Shown: positions 9,735 to 18,777, counted from the stretch's first letter. The stretch: 64,000 nucleotides of DNA from Shewanella colwelliana ATCC 39565 (GCF_000518705.1 NZ_JAEC01000004.1:94285-158284), one strand, 5' to 3'. Translations and numbers: made by a program. Notes: a model not told the origin generated them from the letters alone.

Positions 9735-9974
9735 GTGACTTCCCCAAGGGTTCAGGACTCGCTATGGTACTGATGCTCACTCGTAAAAACAAGCATAAGT
9801 ATCTTGAGAATTATTGGAATATATTGTTTCGCTGATCCTAGGCAATTGTCGACTTGATTATTAAGACGGGGATCGCAAAACTGTTAACATGTGTTAGCAT
9901 AGCGCTCCGCAAAACGTCACCATGTTTAATCGCCGTTTATTTATACAACCAGCACTGTTTTATGGGGGAATTTC

Positions 9975-10517
9975 ATGTCCAATCATCTAGTCGTCACTGC
10001 ACTGGGTTCTGATAGTCCAGGTATCGTCAGTAAATTTGCACGCCTAGCCAGTGAATGCGACTGTGACATTGTCGACAGCAGAATGGCATTATTTGGAAGT
10101 GAATTTACCTTGATCATGATGATTTCGGGTTCTTGGGCATCTATTACCAAAATGGAGACCACCCTGCCAGCATTGAGTGTTGAACTAGGCTTGCTCACTG
10201 TGATGAAACGCAGTTCTAAACACGTTGCAGCCAATTATGTCTCACGCCTAGAAGTGACCTTCAACGGCCAAGACCAGCGCGGCACGATGAAGAGCATTAC
10301 CCAGTTCCTTGCCGATCGCTCACTAGACCTCGCCGCCGTTCGCTCTCATGCAGAAGAAACCAGTGAAGGCCAACCTGTGCAAAATGTTTTTTTAGCCATC
10401 AATGTACCTGAGAAAGTGGATATCGATAAACTTGAACTCAGTATCGATGAACTTGCAAAAGAGATGGATCTAACATGCCATATCAAACGTATGCAAGATA
10501 AAGAAACACAGATATAA
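9975..10517 (+). CDS. gcvR: GcvR, glycine cleavage system regulatory protein
   Basis: The 180-residue protein has two ACT-type halves (about 1-85 and 92-170), beginning MSNHLVVTALGSDSPGIVSK. In E. coli GcvR binds GcvA when glycine is scarce and so represses the gcvTHP operon; ACT domains sense the amino acid. The ATG follows TGGGGGAA at a good distance. Its position divergent from dapA and 9 bp ahead of bcp is the standard gammaproteobacterial arrangement. No gcv structural genes lie in this window. Confidence 0.9.
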   Translation: MSNHLVVTALGSDSPGIVSKFARLASECDCDIVDSRMALFGSEFTLIMMISGSWASITKMETTLPALSVELGLLTVMKRSSKHVAANYVSRLEVTFNGQDQRGTMKSITQFLADRSLDLAAVRSHAEETSEGQPVQNVFLAINVPEKVDIDKLELSIDELAKEMDLTCHIKRMQDKETQI

Positions 10518-10526
10518 GGAAACATA

Positions 10527-10994
10527 ATGAATACGTTACAACAGGGCGATGTTGCGCCAAACTTCTCATTGCAAAACCAACATGGTGATACCGTATCACT
10601 GACCGATTCACTAAAAAATGGGCCTGTACTGGTTTACTTTTACCCTAAGGCATTGACACCAGGGTGCACAGTGCAAGCCTGTGGCTTACGTGACAGCAAA
10701 AGTGAGTTAGACAATTTAACCGTTACTGTATTGGGGATTAGTCCAGATCCTGTGGCCAAATTGGGGCGTTTTGCCGATAAACATGAACTTAATTTCTCAC
10801 TTTTGAGCGATGAAGATCATGCTATCGCCGATGCTTTTGGTGTTTGGGGTGAAAAAAAATTCATGGGTAAAATCTATGACGGTATCCACAGACTCAGTTT
10901 TTTAATTGGCCAAGATGGCAAAGTCGCCCATGTGTTTAATAAGTTTAAGACCAAAGAGCACCATGACGTCGTGCTTAATCATATTAAATCTTAA
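10527..10994 (+). CDS. bcp: Thiol peroxidase of the Bcp/PrxQ type
   Basis: The 155-residue thioredoxin-fold peroxiredoxin reduces peroxides using thioredoxin-derived electrons in the cytoplasm. The peroxidatic cysteine is C47 in the motif LTPGCTVQACGLRD. A second cysteine, C52, five residues later is the resolving residue typical of the atypical two-cysteine Bcp/PrxQ type. It is translated 9 bp after gcvR, so the two form an operon that ends at the hairpin at 11021-11043. Confidence 0.95.
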   Translation: MNTLQQGDVAPNFSLQNQHGDTVSLTDSLKNGPVLVYFYPKALTPGCTVQACGLRDSKSELDNLTVTVLGISPDPVAKLGRFADKHELNFSLLSDEDHAIADAFGVWGEKKFMGKIYDGIHRLSFLIGQDGKVAHVFNKFKTKEHHDVVLNHIKS

Positions 10995-11020
10995 CCTGTC
11001 AAAACCGTAACAAATTAAAA

Positions 11021-11043
11021 AGCCAGCGTATAGCTGGCTTTTT
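11021..11043 (+). terminator. Intrinsic terminator of gcvR-bcp
   Basis: The stem AGCCAGC/GCTGGCT (11021-11027 and 11033-11039) with a 5-nt loop is followed by a T-run, 26 bp after the bcp stop. Confidence 0.9.
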
Positions 11044-11141
11044 ACGTTTTACCCCAATCGATATAAGCCAATAAATCATAATGTCATATGACTTAACAGA
11101 AAATATCGACAAATCCCTTCTGTCAAACTTAGTACTAATCG

Positions 11142-11750
11142 TTACAGATAAGGCCAAATTAGCGCAACAGCGATACTCCACATCGTCAAACAAATGAAAC
11201 GATCGAGATAACACCAAGCTTTCGGTTTTTTAAAAAGCGGTGAAAGATACTTTGCTCCAAAGCTTAGGCCAAAAAACCACACAAAAGAGGCTAGTACAGC
11301 ACCTGCGCCGAACAACGGCCTGTCAGCCCCATCAAATTGGGTACTAATACTGCCGAGCAAAACCACAGTGTCTAAGTAAAGATGCGGGTTTAGTAAGCTT
11401 ATGCCAAGTGTCGTCAGGACTGCAGCCCGCAATGTATCGCCCTTCAGCTCCGATTCGCTTGACAGTGCTTGGGGAATAAACGATGAATGTAGCGCCCTGG
11501 CACCATATACCACTAAAAAAACTGCGCCTCCGATACTGGCAATATCTTTTATCAGTGGAAACGCCAAAATGAGATGCCCAAGTCCAGCAACACCCGCGGT
11601 GATCATTAACGCATCAATAAGCGAGCATAATGCAGCGATAGGCAGCGAATGTGAGCGCTTTAACCCTTGTTTTAACACAAAGGCATTTTGGGCTCCCACA
11701 GCCATAATCAAACTACCACCAACACCAATCCCCTGAATAAACGCCTGCAC
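11142..11750 (-). CDS. argO: LysE/ArgO-family amino-acid exporter
   Basis: The 202-residue membrane protein has about six hydrophobic segments and starts with the LysE-family signature GGSLIMAVGAQNAFVLKQGL. The family exports basic amino acids such as arginine and lysine. The start is a GTG at 11750 with GGAGAAGG upstream. It is transcribed divergently from a LysR regulator that closely resembles ArgP, and that regulator-exporter pair supports the ArgO call over other RhtB-type exporters. ArgP would activate it in response to arginine from the shared 122-bp region. No terminator is clear downstream. Confidence 0.88.
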   Translation of the reverse strand: MQAFIQGIGVGGSLIMAVGAQNAFVLKQGLKRSHSLPIAALCSLIDALMITAGVAGLGHLILAFPLIKDIASIGGAVFLVVYGARALHSSFIPQALSSESELKGDTLRAAVLTTLGISLLNPHLYLDTVVLLGSISTQFDGADRPLFGAGAVLASFVWFFGLSFGAKYLSPLFKKPKAWCYLDRFICLTMWSIAVALIWPYL

Positions 11751-11872
11751 AACCTTCTCCCAACACTCGCCCTAAAAAGTAGAAAGCGAGAATAACCAAA
11801 ACAGGCAATTAAATATAACTAATGTTTTTAATGTATCATTAGCCTAACTTATAATGTCGACAGGTGATTAGT

Positions 11873-12763
11873 ATGCTAGATCAAGCGCATCTTAAGGCGC
11901 TGAGTGTTGTGATCTCAGAAGGTGGATTTGAACGCGCTGCAAAGGTGTTATTTGTTACCCAATCGGCGGTATCGCAACGAATTAAACAGCTGGAAGAGAA
12001 AGTCGGCCAAGCCTTAGTGGTAAGATCAACACCAGTGCAAGCAACGCCAATGGGCAAGCGATTACTGCGCCATTTTGCACAAATCCAACTATTAGAAAGC
12101 GAGCTCAGCGCCGAAATTGATGCTGACGACCCAAGTTTGCCCACGATTGTTAAAATAGCGGTCAATGCCGACAGTTTGGCGACCTGGTTTTTACCGGCAT
12201 TGGCCCAACTTTTCAAACGGCATAATTGGTTACTGGAGTTGATAGTTGATGATGAGTCATATACCCATTATCTTCTCAAAACAGGCGAAGCTGTTGGCTG
12301 CGTCACCACCACAGCGGTCGCTTTGCCAGGTTGCAGCAGTGAGTACTTGGGCCAAATGGAATACTTATGTGTAGCAACCGATGAGTTCATTGATAAGCAT
12401 TTTGCAGCAGGCGTTAATAAGCAGAGCTTACTGCAAGCCCCGGCAGTGGTTTTTTCCACTAAAGATAAACTGCATGAAAAATTTCTAGGCGATCATTTCT
12501 CAATTGCACCCGGTAGATGGCAACAACACAAGATCCCCTCCTCGGAAAGCTTTTTAGATGCCATCTTATTGGGGATGGGTTATGGTCTTGTGGCACATTT
12601 ACAAGCTAAGCCACTGCTTGAAAACGGCCGCCTCAGGGCGCTTTGTCCAGAAAAACTGATGGCAGTCCCTCTATACTGGCAACATTGGAACATTAAAGCG
12701 AAACAAACCACTTTGGTATATCGCGCCCTAGCCGCCACGGCTAAACAAGCTTTAATCCAATAA
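11873..12763 (+). CDS. argP: ArgP-type LysR transcriptional regulator
   Basis: The 297-residue LysR protein has an N-terminal winged helix-turn-helix (about 1-60, with ERAAKVLFVTQSAVSQRIKQ) and a substrate-binding effector domain. The sequence around the recognition helix is the ArgP/IciA type. The ATG at 11873 has AGGTGA six bases upstream; a GTG three codons earlier (11864) is part of that ribosome-binding site and is rejected. Its divergent partner is the LysE-type exporter. ArgP family members sense lysine and arginine and activate argO. Confidence 0.88.
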   Translation: MLDQAHLKALSVVISEGGFERAAKVLFVTQSAVSQRIKQLEEKVGQALVVRSTPVQATPMGKRLLRHFAQIQLLESELSAEIDADDPSLPTIVKIAVNADSLATWFLPALAQLFKRHNWLLELIVDDESYTHYLLKTGEAVGCVTTTAVALPGCSSEYLGQMEYLCVATDEFIDKHFAAGVNKQSLLQAPAVVFSTKDKLHEKFLGDHFSIAPGRWQQHKIPSSESFLDAILLGMGYGLVAHLQAKPLLENGRLRALCPEKLMAVPLYWQHWNIKAKQTTLVYRALAATAKQALIQ

Positions 12764-12790
12764 CAAAAAAAGCGCCTAAGGCGCCTTTTT
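12764..12790. terminator. Shared terminator between argP and perM
   Basis: The stem GCGCC/GGCGC (12772-12776 and 12780-12784) has an A-run on the left and a T-run on the right. It can terminate both convergent genes. Confidence 0.8.
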
Positions 12791-12803
12791 CATGGGTCAT
12801 ATT

Positions 12804-13898
12804 TTACGACACCGTATGCTCTTTATTGGGCTTTTCTTCAGATACCTTTGCCGACTGCGGCCATGCATTTATCACGGCTTTGACTAATGATGCGAGTGGA
12901 ATCGCGAAAAATACTCCCCACACCCCCCACAAACCTCCGAATACAAGCACTGCGGCGATAATGAACACAGGATGTAGGTCCACCGCATCAGAAAACAAAA
13001 TAGGTACCAATAGGTTGCCATCTAATGCCTGAATGATGCCGTAACCTAACATCAAATAACCAAATTCAGGGCTCACGCCCCACTGAAAGAAAGCCACTAA
13101 AGCAATGGGCAAAGTGACCAAGGTAGCGCCAACATAAGGGATCAGCACAGAGAAGCCTGTTAGCACCCCAAGTAATGCTGCGTAGCGCAGATCCATAATC
13201 GCAAAGAAAATATAACTAACGGCGCCAATGATGACTATTTCAATGACTTTGCCACGAATATAGTTAAAGATCTGCTGATTCATCTCCAGCCAAACTTTAC
13301 GGGCTAGATCACGGTTAGTCGGAATAAACCGCTTGCTACCCTTAATTAAAAAATCTTTATCTTTCAAAAAGAAAAATACCAGCAGTGGTACTAAAATCGC
13401 GTAAACCATTAACACTAGTAATGAGGCTGAGTAACCAATTAGCTGCTTACCTAGGTCAAAAATATGTTGGGTATCTAGTAGCTTTTTTAGTTCACTGACC
13501 ATGGTATCGAGCTGAGTCGTACTCATAAATTGTGGATATTGCTCCACATAGCCTTTGATGGTTATAAGCCCCTTATCTAACATAGAGGGTAGATCTGAGA
13601 CTAATGACACCCCTTGCTTCCACACGCTCGGCACTAAACCAAAGGTAAGCAGCAGCATTATGCCAATAAAAAGCACTAAGACTAATGATGCACCTGTAGT
13701 GCGATTAATACCCACTTTTACCATTTGCGCCACAGGCCATTCCAGTAGAAAAGCCAAGACCAACGCCACAATCAAGGGAGCCAGTAGTCCACCCGCAAAA
13801 TAGATAGCCAGAGCAATAGCCACCAAAATAAACACTAATGTGACCGCTTGTGGATCACTAAATCGCTCTTTATACCAACTCGTTAATAAACTAAACAT
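12804..13898 (-). CDS. perM: PerM-like membrane protein of the AI-2E transporter family
   Basis: The 364-residue protein has about eight hydrophobic segments and the family's conserved C-terminal portion (GFSVLIPYVGATLVTLPIAL and GNLLVPILFSDAVDLHPVF). Members are annotated as permeases or AI-2 exporters, but the substrate of PerM is not established. E. coli perM also sits next to bepA. Here perM follows a TusA-like gene by 31 bp in the same direction, so they are probably co-transcribed. The C-terminus is charged and cytoplasmic. Confidence 0.85.
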   Translation of the reverse strand: MFSLLTSWYKERFSDPQAVTLVFILVAIALAIYFAGGLLAPLIVALVLAFLLEWPVAQMVKVGINRTTGASLVLVLFIGIMLLLTFGLVPSVWKQGVSLVSDLPSMLDKGLITIKGYVEQYPQFMSTTQLDTMVSELKKLLDTQHIFDLGKQLIGYSASLLVLMVYAILVPLLVFFFLKDKDFLIKGSKRFIPTNRDLARKVWLEMNQQIFNYIRGKVIEIVIIGAVSYIFFAIMDLRYAALLGVLTGFSVLIPYVGATLVTLPIALVAFFQWGVSPEFGYLMLGYGIIQALDGNLLVPILFSDAVDLHPVFIIAAVLVFGGLWGVWGVFFAIPLASLVKAVINAWPQSAKVSEEKPNKEHTVS

Positions 13899-13929
13899 CC
13901 ACCATTCCCAAATAGGTTTTCGACAAATA

Positions 13930-14157
13930 TTAGGCGTTAGCGGTCTTAACCACAGCCAACACTAACATCTGTTCATCATTACGCAGTTCCTGAATTTGGT
14001 ACTGCGCTTTTGTTAAAAAACGAGGCACATCACGGCGCGAGCCTGCATCGGCAAGAGAAATCTGAGCCCTTTCCATATCGTCAAGCCCCTTTAAAGCAAG
14101 CTTAAGTTTAACTAAGGCTAGCGGGCAACGATAGGCGGTTAAATCAATAAAAGTCAT
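13930..14157 (-). CDS. TusA/SirA-family sulfur-carrier-like protein
   Basis: The 75-residue protein matches the TusA fold: a conserved cysteine at C11 in YRCPLALVKLKLAL, then beta-alpha-beta segments. TusA proteins carry persulfide sulfur for tRNA thiolation and other uses. The usual motif is Cys-Pro-x-Pro; here the second proline is alanine (CPLA), while the cysteine is kept. It is therefore more likely a paralogue than the tusA used for tRNA. It is the first gene of a likely operon with perM and is divergent from bepA, with 196 bp between the starts. Confidence 0.85.
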   Translation of the reverse strand: MTFIDLTAYRCPLALVKLKLALKGLDDMERAQISLADAGSRRDVPRFLTKAQYQIQELRNDEQMLVLAVVKTANA

Positions 14158-14353
14158 AATGAACTTGCTAAAGACAAACTTGCGCTATTATCCTAAGTCT
14201 CAAAGTAAACCACAAGATATCAATCAGTGTTTACGCCAATGACATTAAGGACATAGTAAAATCCGCTTGGCATGGCGATGTTCGGTGAACTAATTCAACT
14301 TTAGTTACTCCAATATTTTGTATTGTATCTATCTTCACAGGCTAAGGATTAGT

Positions 14354-15811
14354 TTGACTAAAATTAAAGCAGCAAAGTCTCTGGTCGCTGGTGCCCTATC
14401 ACTGGCGTACTTTTCTATTGCACCGATGAGTTTTGCCAACAGCGATCTACCAGACCTTGGCACGGCAGCGGTCAATACCTTCAGTTTAGAAAAAGAGAAT
14501 ACCTATGGGGATGCGTATATGCGTGTCATCCGTTCTTCAGCGCCACTCCTAAATGACCCGGTATTAAATCAATACATGACTGAACTGGGTAATAAGTTGG
14601 TGGCCCATGCAACGGGGGTTAAAACCCCCTTTTATTTTTTCCTACTTAGAAATGATGAGATTAATGCTTTCGCATTTTTTGGTGGACATGTTGGCGTACA
14701 CACTGGGCTTTTTCTTAACGCCGATAATGAAAGTCAACTCGCCTCAGTGATTGGTCACGAGATTACTCACGTTACCCAACGTCACCTTGCGCGCTCATTA
14801 GAAGCCAAGGAAAAGAGTTCAGCGGCGACCATGGCTGGTCTACTTGGGGCAATTTTATTGACGATTGCAGCCCCTCAGGCTGGTATGGCAGCGTTGGCAA
14901 CCACCCAAGCGTTAGCCACCCAGGCACAAATTAACTACACCCGTTTACATGAGAAAGAAGCCGACCGTATTGGTATGCAAATATTGGTAGATGCCGGATT
15001 TGACCCTAATGGCGCAGCAGATTTCTTCGCTAAACTCGCCACTCGGTACCGCTTCACCTCTAAGCCGCCACAAATGCTGCTGACTCATCCATTGCCCGAA
15101 TCACGTATCGCAGAAGCCCGTAACCGCGCAGCACAATATCCTCACAGGTATATACCTGATAATATTGATTTTCAGCTGGCAAAGGCGCGTATTCAGGTAC
15201 GCTTTTCAAGTTACAGCGAAGAAGCAGCGTTGGCGCTTTTTACCGATAAATTAAAGAAACGTAGTTATGAGTTTAAGCAAGCGGCACAGTATGGCTTAGC
15301 GTTGGCGTTACTGAGATCAGAGAAGGAAGCAGAGTCAGAACAGATCATTGATGAGCTGCTTAGTGAAGATCCGAATAACCTATTTTATATCGATACTAAA
15401 ACAGATCTGTTACTCGCTCGTGGGGAACATAAAGCAGCCATCAGCTTATTGAAAAAGCAACGTCTACTTAAACCCACATCGCAAGTCATCAACATCAATT
15501 TGGCAAACACCTATATTGAAAATAATCAGGCGTCTAAGGCGATACCGATTTTAGAAGATATGATTTTCCTTGATAGACAGAATCAGTTGCCTTTGCTATT
15601 GCTCAGTGATGCGTACCGGAAATCGGGCAACAAGGCGATGGAACATTATGCGAAAGCGGAATCAATGGCCTTGGCAGCTGACTATGATGGGGCAATTGAT
15701 CAACTTAATTTCGCCTATCGATTATCTGAATCCGATCCATTGCAATTAGCGCGTATCGAAGCTCGGATTCGTCAGTTTAAACAATCGAAACGTGCCATAG
15801 AACAGCTTTAA
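14354..15811 (+). CDS. bepA: BepA, periplasmic M48 metalloprotease with TPR repeats
   Basis: BepA (YfgC) is a periplasmic chaperone-protease that helps LptD assembly and degrades stalled outer-membrane proteins. I place the start at a TTG at 14354 with TAAGGA five bases upstream. This gives 485 residues with a clean signal peptide ending near SFA, close to E. coli's 487; a TTG at 14318 would extend into non-signal sequence. The zinc motif HEITH is at 135-139, with a downstream glutamate in LHEKEADRIG and the conserved LTHP histidine. TPR-like helices fill about 300-480. A hairpin terminator follows at 15820. Confidence 0.93.
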   Translation: MTKIKAAKSLVAGALSLAYFSIAPMSFANSDLPDLGTAAVNTFSLEKENTYGDAYMRVIRSSAPLLNDPVLNQYMTELGNKLVAHATGVKTPFYFFLLRNDEINAFAFFGGHVGVHTGLFLNADNESQLASVIGHEITHVTQRHLARSLEAKEKSSAATMAGLLGAILLTIAAPQAGMAALATTQALATQAQINYTRLHEKEADRIGMQILVDAGFDPNGAADFFAKLATRYRFTSKPPQMLLTHPLPESRIAEARNRAAQYPHRYIPDNIDFQLAKARIQVRFSSYSEEAALALFTDKLKKRSYEFKQAAQYGLALALLRSEKEAESEQIIDELLSEDPNNLFYIDTKTDLLLARGEHKAAISLLKKQRLLKPTSQVININLANTYIENNQASKAIPILEDMIFLDRQNQLPLLLLSDAYRKSGNKAMEHYAKAESMALAADYDGAIDQLNFAYRLSESDPLQLARIEARIRQFKQSKRAIEQL

Positions 15812-15819
15812 CAGTTAGT

Positions 15820-15856
15820 AAGGTGAGCGAACTCTTTGTGACTACGCTCACCTTTT
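15820..15856 (+). terminator. Intrinsic terminator of bepA
   Basis: The perfect stem AAGGTGAGCG/CGCTCACCTT (15820-15829 and 15845-15854) with a 15-nt loop is followed by TT. The T-run is short, but the stem is strong and lies 8 bp after the stop. Confidence 0.75.
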
Positions 15857-15898
15857 GAAGTATCATGTCGGCACTTTTTAACAACAAGCAGACATCCT

Positions 15899-16246
15899 AT
15901 GACTCAAGTAAGCATTATTCATAACCCACGCTGTTCAAAAAGCCGCCAAACTTTGGCGTTACTTGAAGAAAACGCCTGTGATATTCAGATCATCGAATAC
16001 TTAAAAACACCACTCACTAAGTTGGAATTACGCACCATCATCGAAAAATTGGCCATTTCACCTCGTGCATTGATGCGCACTAAAGAAGATGAGTACAAGG
16101 CACAAGGCTTAGCCGATATTCAAGACGACGAGCAGTTATTGCAAGCTATGGTCGACACCCCAAAACTGATTGAGCGACCAATTGTACTCGCTAACGGAAA
16201 AGCAGCTATTGGCCGTCCTCCTGAAAGCGTTCTCGCAATTTTATAA
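15899..16246 (+). CDS. ArsC-family arsenate reductase-like protein (YfgD type)
   Basis: The 115-residue protein has the ArsC thioredoxin-like fold, with the catalytic cysteine C12 in HNPRCSKSRQTL and an arginine-rich active-site region later (LIERPIVLANGKAAIGRP). ArsC enzymes reduce arsenate with glutathione and glutaredoxin. No arsenite pump or ArsR lies nearby. The bepA-adjacent location matches chromosomal yfgD, whose physiological role is less clear than that of plasmid arsC. It is followed 14 bp later by a DUF2069 membrane protein gene, forming an operon. Confidence 0.9.
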   Translation: MTQVSIIHNPRCSKSRQTLALLEENACDIQIIEYLKTPLTKLELRTIIEKLAISPRALMRTKEDEYKAQGLADIQDDEQLLQAMVDTPKLIERPIVLANGKAAIGRPPESVLAIL

Positions 16247-16260
16247 GGCTAAGCGTTTTT

Positions 16261-16632
16261 ATGAGCTCAACTTCTCTGTTTAAATTATGCCGTGCTACCT
16301 ATGTCGCATTACTGTTCCTCATGATAGCTTGGTTTGGTAATCAAGGTTTGACCGGTGAATATTCGATGGTGTTTAGCCTGCTGTGGATTTTACCGCTACT
16401 AGCACCGCTTAAAGGTATTTTAACTGGTAATCCTTATACCTATGCGTGGGCAAGCTTTATTGTTTGTCTCTATATGCTGCATGGACTAACTCTGCTGTAC
16501 GTCACAGACACTGCGCTGATTTTCGCCATTGTCGAAGTCGCCTTGCTGAGTGTGTTGCTGATAGGCTTACCTTTCTATGCGCGGATCCGCGGACGTGAGT
16601 TAGGTCTCGGACTCAAGAAACGCAAAAAATAG
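16261..16632 (+). CDS. DUF2069 inner-membrane protein
   Basis: The 123-residue protein has four hydrophobic segments (about 12-30, 38-55, 62-82 and 85-107) and a very basic C-terminus (GLGLKKRKK), which suggests a cytoplasmic tail. It matches DUF2069, a family of unknown function often found next to arsC in gammaproteobacteria. It is the last gene of the arsC operon, closed by the hairpin at 16641. Confidence 0.82.
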   Translation: MSSTSLFKLCRATYVALLFLMIAWFGNQGLTGEYSMVFSLLWILPLLAPLKGILTGNPYTYAWASFIVCLYMLHGLTLLYVTDTALIFAIVEVALLSVLLIGLPFYARIRGRELGLGLKKRKK

Positions 16633-16640
16633 GCCATTAA

Positions 16641-16665
16641 AAAAGCGCCAATTGGCGCTTTTTTT
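16641..16665 (+). terminator. Intrinsic terminator of the arsC-DUF2069 operon
   Basis: The perfect palindrome AAGCGCCAATTGGCGCTT (16643-16660) is followed by a T-run, 8 bp after the stop. Confidence 0.9.
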
Positions 16666-16736
16666 ATCGTTTCATAGCGCTGTTGTGCCCTACATCAACG
16701 CCACCCTTTACACCGATTTATCTCTGCCTGACTACC

Positions 16737-16752
16737 TGTGATCTAGTTCACA
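16737..16752 (+). promoter_or_regulatory. CRP (cAMP receptor protein) consensus site
   Basis: TGTGA-TCTAGT-TCACA matches the CRP consensus TGTGA-N6-TCACA at all ten conserved positions. It lies 66 bp before the ATG of the lipoprotein metalloprotease gene at 16818. The -10 box is not obvious, so I cannot tell whether the site would activate (class II spacing) or repress. A TATATT at 16756-16761 is very close to the site. Confidence 0.7.
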
Positions 16753-16817
16753 TGTTATATTTTAGTAAAGATTACTCGAATCTTAACAAGAACATAAAGA
16801 CAGCGGAGACAGTGTCA

Positions 16818-18739
16818 ATGAGTAAACCCCTGTATTTAATCCTCTTTTCGGCATTAACACTTACCGCATGTGGTGGTAGTAGCTCTGATAATAGTGGTAA
16901 CCCAGAAGTCCCCTCCCCGATCTCGGCCGCTGTAATGTTTCATCAACGCTTAATGTTAACACCACAGATTCAGGGTTAATCTTTTTGACCGAACCTAGTT
17001 ACCAAGTTGGTCAGCCGAGTACACTTATCGGAAAAATAGGTAACCAAGACAGTCGTCAACATCAATATTTTTGGCAACAGACGGCAGGACCAGTTCTTGA
17101 ATTAACCAGTCAACGCTCTCCCATATTTTCATTTGAAGCCAGCAGTAGTGGAGAATACCAGTTTGAACTCACGGTAACATCTACCGGTCAGACCTATAGC
17201 GAGAGTATCCCGATCACTGTGACCGACGAGACTCCGGTGTTACGTCTGCGTAACGACCATCAAGTGGTTCAGGGCAATAATGTCAGCGTACGTATCGATC
17301 GCATCAATGGTGAAGTGCCATCAGCATTAAGTTGGTGTGTCGCTGCGGGTCCTAATATCAGTTTGGATCTGTCGAATAACGAACGAGCACTGTTTACGGC
17401 GCCTAACGTACCGGCAGATACTGTCAGCATTATTCGTGCAACAGCCCAAGTTGATGGTCAAAGTGTGTCAGACGATGTGCATTTGCTTATCACTAAAGAG
17501 GCACCCATTACCTCAACCTTTTTCGAAGAACCCGTCGCACGAACGTTCGCCTATAACAGCGACTCTCCTTACGCACAAACATTACAGCGCTGTGTTTACT
17601 CAAACCAGTTAACCAGTCTGTGTAACATCAACCAACTGCCTCTCATTGGACAATTAAACCAAAACTTGGATAATCAATTAATCTTGGATAGAGTTCTGGT
17701 GTCCCATCAATGGATGGGAGACAACTTTGCCGAATTTCTCACAAGCCTTGATCCAAACAGCGATTTTGCACGATTGCTTCAATCCGTTACCGCTGTGGTC
17801 ATTAGCTATGATATCCGCCCCTCTTTTTACTGGGTTGCCACCGGTGCTATCTACCTCGACCCCAATGATTTATGGCTAACTAAATTTGAGCGAGATACCA
17901 TCAATGAAGCGCCCGATTATCGTAGTGGTTTTGGCAGTGACCTCAATTTTTTAATGCCCTGGCGCTATGTCAAAGATAACCAATACACCTCTTATCTTGT
18001 ATCAAGAGAACAACGTGTTGACCGCAATTGGCAAGCAGCTGCACCAGACTTTGCGTCATTGCTACTACATGAGTTGGCCCATGCTAATGATTTCTTTCCG
18101 CGTAGTAGTCATGCGCTCCTTCAAGGACCAAGACTGTACGACGACTACTTGCGTCGCAGCGATAGCAAGTTATTAGTATCAGATCAACTAGAAGGCGCCT
18201 ACCCATTAGTCAGCCAAGAGATGTTTAGTCTTGCCGATGTCAGGTTTAGAGGTGAAAGTGCGTCTGAGACACAAAAAAGTTACCAACCCAGTGATATTAG
18301 CCAGTTCTTTTCTAATGATAGAGCCAGTGACTTCTATGCCTATTCAACAACACGCGAAGATGCCGCAATGCTATTTGAAGAAGCAATGATGAGTCATCGC
18401 TACCAAATTCAGCGAGATGTTGGTGTGACAGATTATCCTGATAATGCAACCGCCAGCAGCATTGTTGTCGACTGGGGGCAACGTGGTCGTATTGGCCAAG
18501 TAGAATTGGCCGACCGCGCGGTACTCGTCATTGATCGTATATTGCCAGAGTTGAACGCCCAGCAATGGGTCGCCAACTTACCCGCTCCTATAGCGATGCG
18601 AGCCGGTGAAACTTGGCAACAAAACCTATCGCTGACAGCCCAGCAAACCGTGAGTCAAGTCAAAGCAAAACAGTCGAGTCCATCGACGTTACTGTTAGCT
18701 GAACCGCCGCTACAATTGAGCGGCGACCGCCATAAGTGA
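16818..18739 (+). pseudogene. Frameshifted lipoprotein with PKD-like repeats and a HELAH metalloprotease motif
   Basis: The ATG at 16818 has GGAG upstream and encodes a lipoprotein signal with lipobox LTAC followed by a Gly/Ser/Asp-rich linker. That frame stops at 16977-16979. The rest of the protein is in another frame, open from 16901 to 18739. The two join well near 16928-16936 if one base has been lost, giving ...ISAAV followed by NVSSTLNVNTTDSG. The downstream part has two beta-rich PKD-like domains (to about 17500), then a unique domain with LLLHELAHANDF (HExxH, about 18070) and a later EDAAMLFEE that could supply the third zinc ligand. It was probably an outer-membrane-anchored peptidase. 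The break may be a true mutation or a sequencing error. Confidence 0.75.
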
Positions 18740-18750
18740 ATAGACTAAAA

Positions 18751-18777
18751 AAAGCGCTGATTAATCAGCGCTTTTTT
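18751..18777. terminator. Shared terminator between the lipoprotein gene and hda
   Basis: The perfect 24-bp palindrome AAAGCGCTGATT/AATCAGCGCTTT (18751-18774) is flanked by an A-run and a T-run. It abuts the hda stop codon, so it mainly serves the plus-strand gene. Confidence 0.88.

Noticed and set aside
10999-11217. 72-codon minus-strand frame after bcp
   Set aside because: It overlaps the argO 3' end and contains the gcvR-bcp terminator; it has no family resemblance.
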